Of a stretch of 64,000 bases of DNA, positions 10,514 through 21,001 are shown piece by piece. The notes beneath the pieces were generated by a model. The model worked only from the letters and a program-made list of their open reading frames with translations, had not been told where the DNA came from and searched no databases. The first letter of the stretch is position 1; each line of letters begins with the position of its first letter. The stretch covers positions 62,001 through 126,000 of the forward strand of contig JAHDDE010000005.1 in the NCBI GenBank assembly GCA_020629515.1, given 5' to 3'. The stretch is from Saprospiraceae bacterium (GTDB taxonomy: Bacteria; Bacteroidota; Bacteroidia; Chitinophagales; Saprospiraceae). The translations under genes were made by a program, and so were the position numbers.

Positions 10514-11059
10514 CTATTGAAAGTATAATTCCACCTCTTTTCTTATTGCACTTTTAACTTTAGCACCAATTTGGCTTTCTAAGATGTTGTTTTTTGCAAT
10601 TAAGTCAGAGGCGAATTCATCATTGGACTTTTTTTCATGCTCTATATATGATGAAGTTATTATAGACATAGTATTATCCTTGAGCAATTCGATCATATCC
10701 CAAAGTTGTTGGGATACATACAGTTGCTGAGTTATATTATGCTCATACTCTTTTTGTACTGCAACCAGCAGAGCATTTTTAAAAATTGGTGCAGTCATAT
10801 TAGGACTATTCAACCGCACTACTAAATCTGACAACTTGATTCTCTCACAAAAAAGCACCAATCTTTCATAGGCCTGGTACCGCAAGGCTAAAGTTTCTTT
10901 ATTCGTTTTGGCCCTCCGTTCGGCCATAGCAAGATTATATTGTTGAGCAGAAAACTGACGCATTAGAAAATATACGACCAAAGCGGGAACTGTATATTTA
11001 ACTACCTCAAGAACAACTGAGAGTATGTGCATTGTAATGAGAATTAAAATTGTTATCAA
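10514..11059 (-). CDS. Uncharacterised membrane-anchored protein
   Basis: N-terminal TM segment then a helical cytoplasmic region; reminiscent of a conserved Bacteroidota family (name from memory only). Confidence 0.5.
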   Translation of the reverse strand: MITILILITMHILSVVLEVVKYTVPALVVYFLMRQFSAQQYNLAMAERRAKTNKETLALRYQAYERLVLFCERIKLSDLVVRLNSPNMTAPIFKNALLVAVQKEYEHNITQQLYVSQQLWDMIELLKDNTMSIITSSYIEHEKKSNDEFASDLIAKNNILESQIGAKVKSAIRKEVELYFQ

Positions 11060-11100
11060 AATTAATAGAATTGGGTAGGATAAAACTATTTACATTGAAC

Positions 11101-11108
11101 TAACTTTG
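11101..11108 (+). promoter_or_regulatory. Bacteroidota-type -7 element (TAACTTTG)
   Basis: Exact TAnnTTTG match 38 bp upstream of the IscA/ErpA-like start; -33 element not assigned. Confidence 0.35.
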
Positions 11109-11145
11109 TGCTCGATTCGTTACACATTACACAAATCCAATTAAT

Positions 11146-11493
11146 ATGTCTGAAACAATTGCCAAAAGTCCGATTCTACTTACTCCTGGAGCGATAAAAC
11201 AATTGAAGAGAATTAAGACAGAACAAAATATAGATGATAATCACGGATTACGCATAGGAGTTAAAGGCGGCGGATGCTCTGGATTTAGTTATGTTTTGGG
11301 GTTTGACCATCAGAAAGAAAAAGATGAGGTTTATCAAATAGAAGGAATGAAGGTGCTGATGGAAAAATCACATGGTATATATCTATTAGGTATGGAAATT
11401 GATTGGCAAGATGGTTTAGAGAATCGTGGTTTTACCTTTAATAATCCCAATGCGCAGGAAACTTGCGGATGCGGTACAAGCTTCTCAGCATAA
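11146..11493 (+). CDS. HesB/IscA/ErpA-type iron-sulfur assembly protein
   Basis: 'GLRIGVKGGGCSGFSYVLGFD' and C-terminal 'CGCGTSFS' conserved cysteine motifs. Confidence 0.93.
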   Translation: MSETIAKSPILLTPGAIKQLKRIKTEQNIDDNHGLRIGVKGGGCSGFSYVLGFDHQKEKDEVYQIEGMKVLMEKSHGIYLLGMEIDWQDGLENRGFTFNNPNAQETCGCGTSFSA

Positions 11494-11494
11494 A

Positions 11495-11857
11495 TTAGAG
11501 AAGAGCTAATTCGGCTTTTATTTTTTTGGTTAATCCTTTGACCACCAAGTCATATGAATGGTCAATAAGTTCTTGTACGAATGGGTCATCCAACTCTCGC
11601 TCTAAGTATAGGGTATTCCAATGTTTTTTGTTCATATGAAAACCAGGTTGGATATCTGGATACTCATCACGCAGATCTAATGCTTTTTCTGGAAGACATT
11701 TAAGATTAACGCTTAATTCTTCTCGATTCAATCCGCAGGCAGCAAACATCTTACCCATAACTTTAAAGACTAAGGTGGATTCATCAAATGGAAATTCCTC
11801 TGTTACTCCTTTTTTTGACAAACAATAATCTCTTAATACTTCAACATTCATCGACAA
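11495..11857 (-). CDS. MmcQ/YjbR family protein
   Basis: 'CLSKKGVTEEFPFDESTLVFKVMGKMFA...NLKCLPEKALDLRDEYPDIQPGFHMNKKHWNTLYL' family pattern. Confidence 0.88.
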   Translation of the reverse strand: MSMNVEVLRDYCLSKKGVTEEFPFDESTLVFKVMGKMFAACGLNREELSVNLKCLPEKALDLRDEYPDIQPGFHMNKKHWNTLYLERELDDPFVQELIDHSYDLVVKGLTKKIKAELALL

Positions 11858-11942
11858 AATCTTTTTGATAAAGTTCTCTAATTATTTGAACTATTCAAAT
11901 AAGGCTATCTATTTTACGGCTGTCATCATTAAGGTATAATTT

Positions 11943-14564
11943 ATGGAAGGTTCTAATAAAGAAGAACAACGACTCGAACAGTCTAAACAAAATAAAGAGT
12001 GGCACTCATGGGGGCCATATTTAGCGGAAAGACAATGGGGAACGGTTAGAGAGGACTACAGTCAGTATGGGGAGTCCTGGGACTTTATTACGCATGATTT
12101 AGCCAGAAGTAATGCCTATCGATGGGGAGAAGAAGGAATTGGGGGATTCTGTGATACAAGACAGATATTGTGCATAGCTCCGGCATTTTGGAATGGTAAA
12201 GATCCTATACTTAAAGAGAGACTTTTTGGGCTCACCAATGGTCAAGGAAACCATGGTGAAGATGTAAAAGAACTATATTTTCATCAGTATTCTACTCCAA
12301 CTCATTCTTACTGTCGTTATCTATACAAATACCCTCAAAAAACTTTTCCCTACACCGATTTAGTCCAAAAAAATCAACGTAGTAGAGATGATTTAGAATT
12401 TGAATTGGCGGACACAGAAATTTTCAGAGATAACGCTTATTTCGACATTTACATAGAATACGCTAAAGCCGACGTCAATGATATTTTAATGAGGATTACT
12501 GTCTGTAATAGAAGCGAAAATCCTGCATATATCGATGTATTACCTCATGTTTGGTATCGCAATTTTTGGAAGCACAACCCAAAACATAATAGACCTAAAT
12601 TTAATCAGGTTAATCCGGGACATATTAAAGGTTATAGTAAAAGAAACGGAGACTATCATTTTTATCATTTAGGTGGTACAGCTCTGTTTTGCGAAAATGA
12701 AACCAACAACAAAAGAATCTACAATACTAAAAATGACACGCCCTATGTAAAAGATGGCATTAATAATTTTATAGTAGATAAAATGTCTACCGTAAATCCA
12801 GATAAAATGGGATCTAAGGCGGCCATATGGTATAATGATACAATCGGCGGCTATAGCGAAAAAACATATAAAATCAGACTTAGTAAAATCGAATTGGAAC
12901 AGCCCTGGATCGATTATGATTCAATATTTGAACAGCGTATTAAAGAGGGTGCAGAATACTATGAAAACCTCCTGCCTTCATATGTTAATTTAGAACAAAA
13001 GCGACTATTGGAGAATACGTTTGGCGGGATATTTTGGACCAAACAATTCTACTACTATGATGTGCACAAATGGCTTTTTGGAGGCCCCGGAGAGCCCAAG
13101 CCAGATCGAAAAATGAAAAGAAATTACGATTGGCAGCATCTTAACAATAGACATATTATCTCAATGCCTGATAAGTGGGAGTACCCATGGTATGCTGCTT
13201 GGGATCTGGCTTTTCATACAACAACTTTTGCATTAGCTGACCCAGAGTATGCTAAAAATCAACTGCTATTAATGCTAAAGGAGTATTTCATGCATCCAAA
13301 TGGCCAGATCCCCGCTTATGAATGGAATTTTAGTGATGTTAACCCACCAGTACATTCTTGGGCAGTATGGCATGTATATCAGAAAGAAAAAGAAAAAATT
13401 GGTCATGGAGATCGAAATTTTTTAGAACGATGCTTTCACAAACTTTCAATCAACTTCACTTGGTGGGTCAATCAAAAAGATAAAGATGGTAATGGCCTAT
13501 TTGAAGGCGGCTTTTTAGGACTCGATAATATAGGCGTATTCGATAGAAATCACATGCCAGATGGAATTAGTAGAATGCAACAAGCCGATGCTACAAGTTG
13601 GATGGCCATGTTTGCGCTTAATATGCTCCAGATGTCTCTAGAATTAGCCAAACAAAATAATGCATATGAAGAATCTGCTGCTAAATATTTTAAGCATTTT
13701 TTAAACATTGCTTGGGCGATGCATCATATAGGAGAAAGAGATATCTCTCTATGGGATGATGAGGACAATTTTTATTATGACGTAGTCCAGATGCATTCTG
13801 GCTATACCGCCCGAATGAAGGTTCGGTCATTAGTGGGTGTAATACCCTTATTTGCAGTTGATGTCATACATGAAGACTTGTTTAATTCTTTAGAAGAATT
13901 TCAAGATAGAGCAAGAAGAATTATTAAGACTCGACCAGACTTAGCTTCATTAATATCACGAATTGAAGAAAGAAATAGTGATGGGTTCTGCTTAGTATCA
14001 CTACTGCGAGGATTTCGCTTAGAACACATACTTAAAAGGCTCTTAGATGAGTCAGAATTTTTATCCAAATTCGGCATACGTTCACTGTCCAAATATCATG
14101 AGGAGCATCCATTTATATTCGAACATCATGGCCAACATTCTATAAGCTATGAGCCAGGAGAAAGTAAGACATCAATGTTTGGAGGAAATTCAAATTGGCG
14201 TGGTCCTATTTGGTTTCCTATCAATTATATGATCATACAATCTCTAAGAAAATTTTATAAATTTTATGGGCCAAGCTATATATATGAATTCCCCACGGGT
14301 TCTGGAATAAAGCTAAATCTTAATCAAATCGCTAAAGAACTCACTCTAAGATTGATGAAAATATTTGAGAGAGATGAGACAGGAAAGTACAATTATCATA
14401 ATGAAGAACCTCAAAGTTTATTTAGAGATAATGAAAATTTCAAAAATCTGCATCTCCACTATGAATTTTTTCATGGCGAAACAGGCAGAGGAATGGGTGC
14501 ATCCCATCAGACTGGATGGACTGCACTAATAGCTAATCTAATGCTTGAACTTGAAGAAGATTAG
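11943..14564 (+). CDS. MGH1/GH63-like glycoside hydrolase (six-hairpin glucosidase)
   Basis: 'KWEYPWYAAWDLAFHTTTFALADPEYAKNQL', 'GGNSNWRGPIWFPINYMIIQSL', 'GETGRGMGASHQTGWTAL' are typical (alpha/alpha)6 glucosidase motifs. Confidence 0.85.
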   Translation: MEGSNKEEQRLEQSKQNKEWHSWGPYLAERQWGTVREDYSQYGESWDFITHDLARSNAYRWGEEGIGGFCDTRQILCIAPAFWNGKDPILKERLFGLTNGQGNHGEDVKELYFHQYSTPTHSYCRYLYKYPQKTFPYTDLVQKNQRSRDDLEFELADTEIFRDNAYFDIYIEYAKADVNDILMRITVCNRSENPAYIDVLPHVWYRNFWKHNPKHNRPKFNQVNPGHIKGYSKRNGDYHFYHLGGTALFCENETNNKRIYNTKNDTPYVKDGINNFIVDKMSTVNPDKMGSKAAIWYNDTIGGYSEKTYKIRLSKIELEQPWIDYDSIFEQRIKEGAEYYENLLPSYVNLEQKRLLENTFGGIFWTKQFYYYDVHKWLFGGPGEPKPDRKMKRNYDWQHLNNRHIISMPDKWEYPWYAAWDLAFHTTTFALADPEYAKNQLLLMLKEYFMHPNGQIPAYEWNFSDVNPPVHSWAVWHVYQKEKEKIGHGDRNFLERCFHKLSINFTWWVNQKDKDGNGLFEGGFLGLDNIGVFDRNHMPDGISRMQQADATSWMAMFALNMLQMSLELAKQNNAYEESAAKYFKHFLNIAWAMHHIGERDISLWDDEDNFYYDVVQMHSGYTARMKVRSLVGVIPLFAVDVIHEDLFNSLEEFQDRARRIIKTRPDLASLISRIEERNSDGFCLVSLLRGFRLEHILKRLLDESEFLSKFGIRSLSKYHEEHPFIFEHHGQHSISYEPGESKTSMFGGNSNWRGPIWFPINYMIIQSLRKFYKFYGPSYIYEFPTGSGIKLNLNQIAKELTLRLMKIFERDETGKYNYHNEEPQSLFRDNENFKNLHLHYEFFHGETGRGMGASHQTGWTALIANLMLELEED

Positions 14565-14576
14565 TTTTTCTTAATC

Positions 14577-17500
14577 TCATTCTAAAAAGTCTTGATTCGG
14601 TTTAGAAATTTTAGGCAATGACAATATAAAAGTACTTCCTTTTCCTTCTTTACTTTCTACATGGATGTCACCTCCTAATCTTTCCATTATTCTTTTGCAT
14701 ATAGACAAGCCTAATCCTGAACCTGCAAACTCACTTTTATTATGTAATCTTTGAAACATTTCAAAAATTTGAGACCGATATTCTTCGGGTATGCCGATAC
14801 CATTATCCGAGATCAAAATCTGAAAAAAATTCTCAGTTTCCTTGGATGTGACTGCAATAATTGGATTTTTTGATTTATTAAATTTAATCCCGTTCTCAAT
14901 GATATTCTTTATCACAATACTAAGGAAACTACTATTGGTATTGATGGATGGTAGCTGAGAATAACTTAAAATTGCGTTTCTATCTTCAAGATTTTTATCG
15001 ATCATGATTTTAATCCTATCCATGACATCCATCAAGTTTACATTGTCTATTTTATGTTCTTCTTTATTAATTCTACTGTACTCTAAGACATCACTGATCA
15101 ACTCGTACATAAAACTGGTACTATCAAACACTTTATTAAAGTAAACTTCGATATCATCTGAGATTTGGCCACTCATTTTCATTTTAATCAAACTGAGATA
15201 ACTATTTATATTTCTCACGGGTTCTTTTAAATCATGAGAAGCGATAAATGCGAATCGTTCTAACTCTTCATTTTTAGACTTCAGCTCTTTGTTAGCTTCT
15301 TTAAGCTTCTTATTTCTTTGAGCAATTGTATTTTCTAATCCCGAATTGCGGATTTCTAATTCATCAAGTAGGTCATTTATAGTAGTTTCTTGCATTTTTC
15401 TATCAGAAATGTCATCGATCGATATGATTGCGTTTTTAACCTTATTATTAGCATCTCTAATTACAGAAATAGCGCAATCAAACCAGAACTTGTTTCCTTT
15501 AAAAACCAATTCAATATCTTCTCTTACATAGTCCAAATCCTTGTTGAATGACTCCTTGATTTTATTTAACTGAGGTAAAAGATCATCGAGATTTTCTATA
15601 TGGCTATATATCTCGACGGAGTCTGTAAAAAGACCCAATAAATCTATGAACTCTTGGGAGCGTTTGTTAGCTCTTAAGACATTAGCTTTTTCATCAGTTA
15701 TAAGTATACCCAGTGGACTTTCCATGAATAGCTGAGTGTAAAATGCTTCATTATCATTTAAAACTTGCTCAATGAATTGTGTAGTGGAAGTATTCTCTTT
15801 TTTACTATTTAAAAAATCTAATTGATTTGTTCCTTTGAGGACAACCGATTTTAATTCTTCTTGACCTTCTCTAACTTTGTTGATTCTCCTTCTTGCGTAG
15901 CCATACAACATCCCTAAAGCAATGCAGCACAAGAAAACTAAAAACCAATCTGACTTATATAAAGGTGGGCTAACATTTATATCTATAGTGGAAGTCTTTG
16001 TCCAAAAGCCATCTAAATTCTTAGCTTTTATCTCCAAGGTATAAGCGCCAGAAGGAAAAGATGAGAACTCCAATCGTCCAGTTTTACTTTCTATCCACTT
16101 TTCGTTAAAGCCTTGGACTCGATAAGAGTAGATAATAGTTTCAATATTATGGTAATCTAATACTGTAAAATCTAATTTGATCATGTAATCATCATGCCTA
16201 AGATTAATCTGCTTCAGATTTTTCCCTTCTTGTGACTCTTTTTCACTGACGTAATCGGCTAAAAATTTATTTTCTCCAGCAATAGAAAGATTGGCTAACA
16301 GAATTTCTTCTGATATCTTAGAGAACAACACTTGATCAGGGTAGAATAAGTTATAGGCTCCTAACCCACCAAAAAATAATTGTCCATCTGGAGTTTCAGT
16401 ATAGCTTGAATAAACATACTTGTTGGATAACGAACCATCTTTTACTGCGACTGTACTCATCCTCCGTTCGGTTGGGCTATAACAAAATATTCCTTCTGGT
16501 GAAGTATACCAGACCCTCCCTAATGAGTCCGTCAACAATCCTGATATTCTTGAACTTGAAATTTCTGGAATTTTCTCAAACGAGCGATTCAAAGGGTCGA
16601 ATTGAATTAAACCATAATCACTACCAATCCATATGAGTTCTGAAGTCTTATCGGCTGCGACGCTCGTCAACAAGTTCTCCGATATGGCATTTTCATTAGT
16701 AGATATATTATTAAGTTGAGCTATGACCTTCATTTTTTCTCCTGTCAGATCAACAATATTCAACCCTCCACCTAAAGTGGCCACATACATTAAATCACCC
16801 TTAATAAGAGCATCTACCACCTGATCACTCGAAAGACTCGTGGAATCTGTAGGATCAGAACCTATAAAATCTACAACTTCACCTGGCAATCTAAGTTTAA
16901 CCAAACCCTCAATTGTACACAAGAATACCACATCCGAATTTTCGGTAGCAATAATTTTTCTTATAGCATTGCTAGTATTGGATCGTCGTGTCCCTATTTC
17001 GTGAAGGGTATACTTAGAACTTTTTATATCGAATGAATACAATCCATCCTTAGTAGCTAAATAAATTGTATCGGAATTATCGTATTTATACATTCCAACT
17101 ACTACATTGGCACTTGGGTTGTTTAATGCAAAGTTTTCAACTTTCCCATCTTCTTTAATAAGAAACAGGCCATTATTAGTAGCTAAATACTGCCCACTTC
17201 TATGATTTATGATATCGAAAACATAATTTTCTCTATTATTCCATACTGAAGGAATAGTCTTAATTTTGGGCGGAGAAATATCAATTTTACCTAATCCACC
17301 AAAAGTAGCTGCCCATATTATCTCACTATCATCGATTAGCAAGTCTCTGATCTCATTATTGGAGAAAGATTGCTCTTCCTCATAGGAGCTAATTGGGACA
17401 TAGTCTGGTTCTATATAATTTTTAGGATTATTTAGGTCAACTTTGCACAATCCATTAGAAGCTCCTAAATAGAGTTGATTATTATGAACTACCATTTTAA

Positions 17501-18377
17501 ACACTTCGGTAAGGATGATTGGAGAATTTCGGGTTACCGGGGTGAATTTTATTCCAGAATTAATATTAAAATCAGTTAACTCTTCTGAGACAAATAATCC
17601 ACCATGAAAAGATGATATCCATAACCTATTATTATCATCTTGGACAATCCCCCATATATTACCTCGATTGTTGTCATCATTATTTTCTAAAGCAATAGAT
17701 TGAAAAGAATAATCCACTGGATCTGGCGACGAATCTTCTAATAGAAATAATCCACCACCCCAAAGCCCAACCCATATTCGTTCATTCCTATCCTCATAGA
17801 TACTTATCACAGGGTTTCTTTCTAGAGGCGTACCATCAATCTCAAAAAAGAATCTGATAAAATCATCACTATTAGGTCTATATAAGTTCAAGCCATCCTC
17901 TGTTCCGACCCAAAGTCTCCCTTGACTATCTTCAATCAGGGTTAATATTTGGTCATTGGTTAAAGAATGATCATCCTGAGGATCATGTTGATATCGCTGA
18001 TATTGCTCCTCATTATACTTTAATCTAAATAGGCCTTGATCCTTAGAACCAGCCCAAATTTGTTGGTCATGATCTACATATATAGCCCTCATGACATCTG
18101 TGGTCAATCCATTTTCTTCAGTAGATCTATAAGCTTTGAAAGATTTACCATCGAATCTATTGATTCCCTGAACGGTGGCTATCCAGATAAAACCTTGCTC
18201 ATCCTTAAAAATATCGAATGCCATATTGGATGATATACCGTCATATAGATCATAGACCTCGACAGCTTTAATCTCAAATTGTTGGCTGTACAGAAAAGAG
18301 GTAGTGCAAACAACACAGCTTAACAAAAAAGCCTTCAAACAGTTATTATAATTTCTATAAATATAAATTATGCCCAA
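14577..18377 (-). CDS. Two-component sensor: Reg_prop beta-propeller + Y_Y_Y + TM + PAS + histidine kinase
   Basis: Repeated 'WIATVQGINRFDGKSF..', 'LWVGTEDGLNLY'; 'FSSFPSGAYTLEIKAKN..W' Y_Y_Y domain; 'FIASHDLKEPVRNINSYL' H-box and 'NGIGIPEEYRSQIFEMFQRLHNKSEFAGSGLGLSICKRIMERLGG' ATPase boxes. Confidence 0.93.
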   Translation of the reverse strand: MGIIYIYRNYNNCLKAFLLSCVVCTTSFLYSQQFEIKAVEVYDLYDGISSNMAFDIFKDEQGFIWIATVQGINRFDGKSFKAYRSTEENGLTTDVMRAIYVDHDQQIWAGSKDQGLFRLKYNEEQYQRYQHDPQDDHSLTNDQILTLIEDSQGRLWVGTEDGLNLYRPNSDDFIRFFFEIDGTPLERNPVISIYEDRNERIWVGLWGGGLFLLEDSSPDPVDYSFQSIALENNDDNNRGNIWGIVQDDNNRLWISSFHGGLFVSEELTDFNINSGIKFTPVTRNSPIILTEVFKMVVHNNQLYLGASNGLCKVDLNNPKNYIEPDYVPISSYEEEQSFSNNEIRDLLIDDSEIIWAATFGGLGKIDISPPKIKTIPSVWNNRENYVFDIINHRSGQYLATNNGLFLIKEDGKVENFALNNPSANVVVGMYKYDNSDTIYLATKDGLYSFDIKSSKYTLHEIGTRRSNTSNAIRKIIATENSDVVFLCTIEGLVKLRLPGEVVDFIGSDPTDSTSLSSDQVVDALIKGDLMYVATLGGGLNIVDLTGEKMKVIAQLNNISTNENAISENLLTSVAADKTSELIWIGSDYGLIQFDPLNRSFEKIPEISSSRISGLLTDSLGRVWYTSPEGIFCYSPTERRMSTVAVKDGSLSNKYVYSSYTETPDGQLFFGGLGAYNLFYPDQVLFSKISEEILLANLSIAGENKFLADYVSEKESQEGKNLKQINLRHDDYMIKLDFTVLDYHNIETIIYSYRVQGFNEKWIESKTGRLEFSSFPSGAYTLEIKAKNLDGFWTKTSTIDINVSPPLYKSDWFLVFLCCIALGMLYGYARRRINKVREGQEELKSVVLKGTNQLDFLNSKKENTSTTQFIEQVLNDNEAFYTQLFMESPLGILITDEKANVLRANKRSQEFIDLLGLFTDSVEIYSHIENLDDLLPQLNKIKESFNKDLDYVREDIELVFKGNKFWFDCAISVIRDANNKVKNAIISIDDISDRKMQETTINDLLDELEIRNSGLENTIAQRNKKLKEANKELKSKNEELERFAFIASHDLKEPVRNINSYLSLIKMKMSGQISDDIEVYFNKVFDSTSFMYELISDVLEYSRINKEEHKIDNVNLMDVMDRIKIMIDKNLEDRNAILSYSQLPSINTNSSFLSIVIKNIIENGIKFNKSKNPIIAVTSKETENFFQILISDNGIGIPEEYRSQIFEMFQRLHNKSEFAGSGLGLSICKRIMERLGGDIHVESKEGKGSTFILSLPKISKPNQDFLE

Positions 18378-18482
18378 AAAGAGTCATTTAAATAAATGGT
18401 GGTAGGTTACTATGCAAGATATAGATATGACAAGATAATACCTGTACAACCCCTTAGTCAATCACCAATTGTAGATATTTTG

Positions 18483-20288
18483 TCAACTTACAGGTGTCTT
18501 TGCTCTTTTCCTTTCGTGCTCTTTAAGATGAATTTTACGCAATCGGATTTGTTTTGGTGTTACCTCAACGTATTCATCTTCTTGCACATATTCCATACAT
18601 TCCTCCAGTGAAAATTTTACTGCTGGAGCTATTCTGACTTTATCGTCAGCTCCTGAAGATCTCATATTCGACATCTTTTTAGCTTTTGTCAGATTTACAC
18701 ATAAGTCATTCTCTCTACTGTGTTCACCTACAATTTGGCCTTCATATATTTCTACTCCTGGCTCGACAAAGAATCTTCCTCGGTCCTGTAGCTTATCAAT
18801 AGCATAGGCAAAGGTATTACCCGTCTCCATAGATACCATTGCTCCTTTGATACGAGATGGGATGACCCCTTTCCATGGTTCGAAGCTCTTAAAACGGTGA
18901 GCTACAATAGCCTCTCCCGCCGTAAGATTCATGAGTACAGTTGACAAACCTATAAGTCCTCTCGAAGGGATAGTGAACTCTAAGTGAATAAGATCTCCCT
19001 TAGGTTCCATTATTTTTAACTCCCCTTTGCGTTGAGTTACTGCTTCTATAACTTTTCCAGATGTGTGCTCAGGAAGATCTATTGCTAAATCTTCAACAGG
19101 TTCATACTTACGTCCGTCTATCTCTTTGATAATAACTCTTGGTTTCCCTACTTGAAGTTCATAACCTTCCCTCCTCATCGTCTCGATTAATACTGATAAG
19201 TGCATGATGCCTCTACCATATACATTAAAAACATCAGGTGAAGATCCCGGTTCAACGCGTAAAGCGAGATTTCGTTCAGTTTCTTTTTCTAATCTCTCTT
19301 TAATATGTCTTGATGTGACAAAATCACCTTCTTTGCCAAAAAAGGGAGAGTTATTGATGGTAAAAACCATACTCATTGTAGGCTCATCTATTGGTATGCC
19401 AGGCAGGCCTTCAGGCTCTTCTACTGGACAAATTGTATCACCTATTTCAAATCCATCTATACCTGTTACCGCACAGAGATCGCCATTTTCAACGGTATCT
19501 GTTTTTATTTTACCCAATCCTTTAAATACAAATAACTCCTTAGCCCGTACCTTTTTAATAGTCCCATCTCTTTTGACCAAGGCTAATTGAGCATTATTTT
19601 CAAATAATCCTCGATGTACCCTTCCTATGGCAATGCGTCCAACATAGGAGGAGAAATCTATTGTGGTTATTTGCATTTGAAGCGGACCAGGATTATCTAC
19701 AGGAGGATCTATATGAGCTATGATCATATCCAAAAGGTGACTTATATCATCTGCTGGCTTCGACCATTCAGGCCCCATCCAGTTCATTTTAGCGGACCCA
19801 AACACAGTTTCAAAATCCAACTGTTCTTCATTGGCATCAAGATTAAACATGAGATCAAATACCGCCTCTTGTACTTCATCAGGTCGGCAGTTCTCTTTAT
19901 CTACTTTATTAACAACCACTATAGGTTTTAGTCCTAACTCAAGTGCTTTTTGAGTGACATACCTCGTTTGTGGCATTGGACCTTCGAAGGCATCCACAAG
20001 TAATAAAACTCCATCAGCCATATTGAGCACACGCTCAACCTCTCCGCCAAAGTCTGCGTGGCCGGGAGTATCAATTAGGTTAATCTTTGTATCCTTATAA
20101 TTGACACTTATATTCTTTGCAAATATTGTAATACCTCTTTCTCTTTCAAGATCATTATTGTCCAATATCAAGTCTCCATCTGGTATTTTTTCTTCGCTCC
20201 CTTCACAGAAATGAATTATCTTATCGACCAAGGTTGTTTTACCGTGATCAACATGAGCTATGATTGCGACGTTTCTAATATTCTTCAT
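18483..20288 (-). CDS. typA: Translational GTPase TypA/BipA
   Basis: '[20 protein letters not shown]', '[16 protein letters not shown]', '[11 protein letters not shown]', BipA C-terminal '[33 protein letters not shown]'. Confidence 0.98.
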   Translation of the reverse strand: MKNIRNVAIIAHVDHGKTTLVDKIIHFCEGSEEKIPDGDLILDNNDLERERGITIFAKNISVNYKDTKINLIDTPGHADFGGEVERVLNMADGVLLLVDAFEGPMPQTRYVTQKALELGLKPIVVVNKVDKENCRPDEVQEAVFDLMFNLDANEEQLDFETVFGSAKMNWMGPEWSKPADDISHLLDMIIAHIDPPVDNPGPLQMQITTIDFSSYVGRIAIGRVHRGLFENNAQLALVKRDGTIKKVRAKELFVFKGLGKIKTDTVENGDLCAVTGIDGFEIGDTICPVEEPEGLPGIPIDEPTMSMVFTINNSPFFGKEGDFVTSRHIKERLEKETERNLALRVEPGSSPDVFNVYGRGIMHLSVLIETMRREGYELQVGKPRVIIKEIDGRKYEPVEDLAIDLPEHTSGKVIEAVTQRKGELKIMEPKGDLIHLEFTIPSRGLIGLSTVLMNLTAGEAIVAHRFKSFEPWKGVIPSRIKGAMVSMETGNTFAYAIDKLQDRGRFFVEPGVEIYEGQIVGEHSRENDLCVNLTKAKKMSNMRSSGADDKVRIAPAVKFSLEECMEYVQEDEYVEVTPKQIRLRKIHLKEHERKRAKTPVS

Positions 20289-20489
20289 AATAGTCTTAAA
20301 AATTGCCGCAAAGGTAGTCCAATTCTATCATGAATTTGTTTCGATTCATTTTCATACAAATCCTTGAATAGTAGAATTTTACAATTAACATAACTAACCA
20401 TATAATAAAAAGATAACCAACTTGTCTGCACGACAAAAAATGCTGTTTAGCACGAGATACCAAACAAAAAATATTCTATTATATAATAA

Positions 20490-20954
20490 TTAAACCGTTC
20501 TGAGATTATATGGCTTGGATTCTCCAGTCTCGATTAATGTCTTAAGGCAATGTAAGTACAACGCCCAGCTGTAGGAAGTTCTTCTAAAATGATCATTGAT
20601 ATCGGTCCAATTAGAGTGCTCAAATCTCAATAATACAGTGTGCGATCTTGGTATTATATCAAAGCTAATTTTAGTATGTATCCAATCTCTGTCTGCTTCC
20701 GTAAATTGCAACCCAAAAAACAATGGGCTATCGCATTTAAATACATTCGCCCTCCAATCATACTTAGGTGAAAAATAAAGAACATACTCTTGGTTTAATG
20801 CAGGAATTCCTACTGCGCGAACAGTCCACCACTTATCTAATTCTTCAGCTTGGGTGACAGAGTTAAAAACATGTTCTGCAGAAGAATTGATTACTATGTC
20901 ATGCCTAATTGTATACATGTGGACAAAAATTGTTAATCCCAAGGTAATAAACAA
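20490..20954 (-). CDS. SRPBCC/AHSA1-like START-fold protein
   Basis: 'IRHDIVINSSAEHVFNSVTQAEELDKWWT' typical N-terminus; likely real start at internal MYTIRHD. Confidence 0.8.
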   Translation of the reverse strand: MFITLGLTIFVHMYTIRHDIVINSSAEHVFNSVTQAEELDKWWTVRAVGIPALNQEYVLYFSPKYDWRANVFKCDSPLFFGLQFTEADRDWIHTKISFDIIPRSHTVLLRFEHSNWTDINDHFRRTSYSWALYLHCLKTLIETGESKPYNLRTV

Positions 20955-21001
20955 TTGAATTAAGATTTGGACAGCTAAGTAGCTATTCCTACTTTAACTT
21001 C

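Noticed and set aside
19204-19931. Plus-strand ORFs of 128 and 105 aa
   Set aside because: Antisense shadow ORFs inside typA/bipA.
20400-20480. Quasi-repeat with GCACGA...AAAAAA between bipA and the SRPBCC gene
   Set aside because: Only two short imperfect units; not enough for a repeat or CRISPR-like claim.
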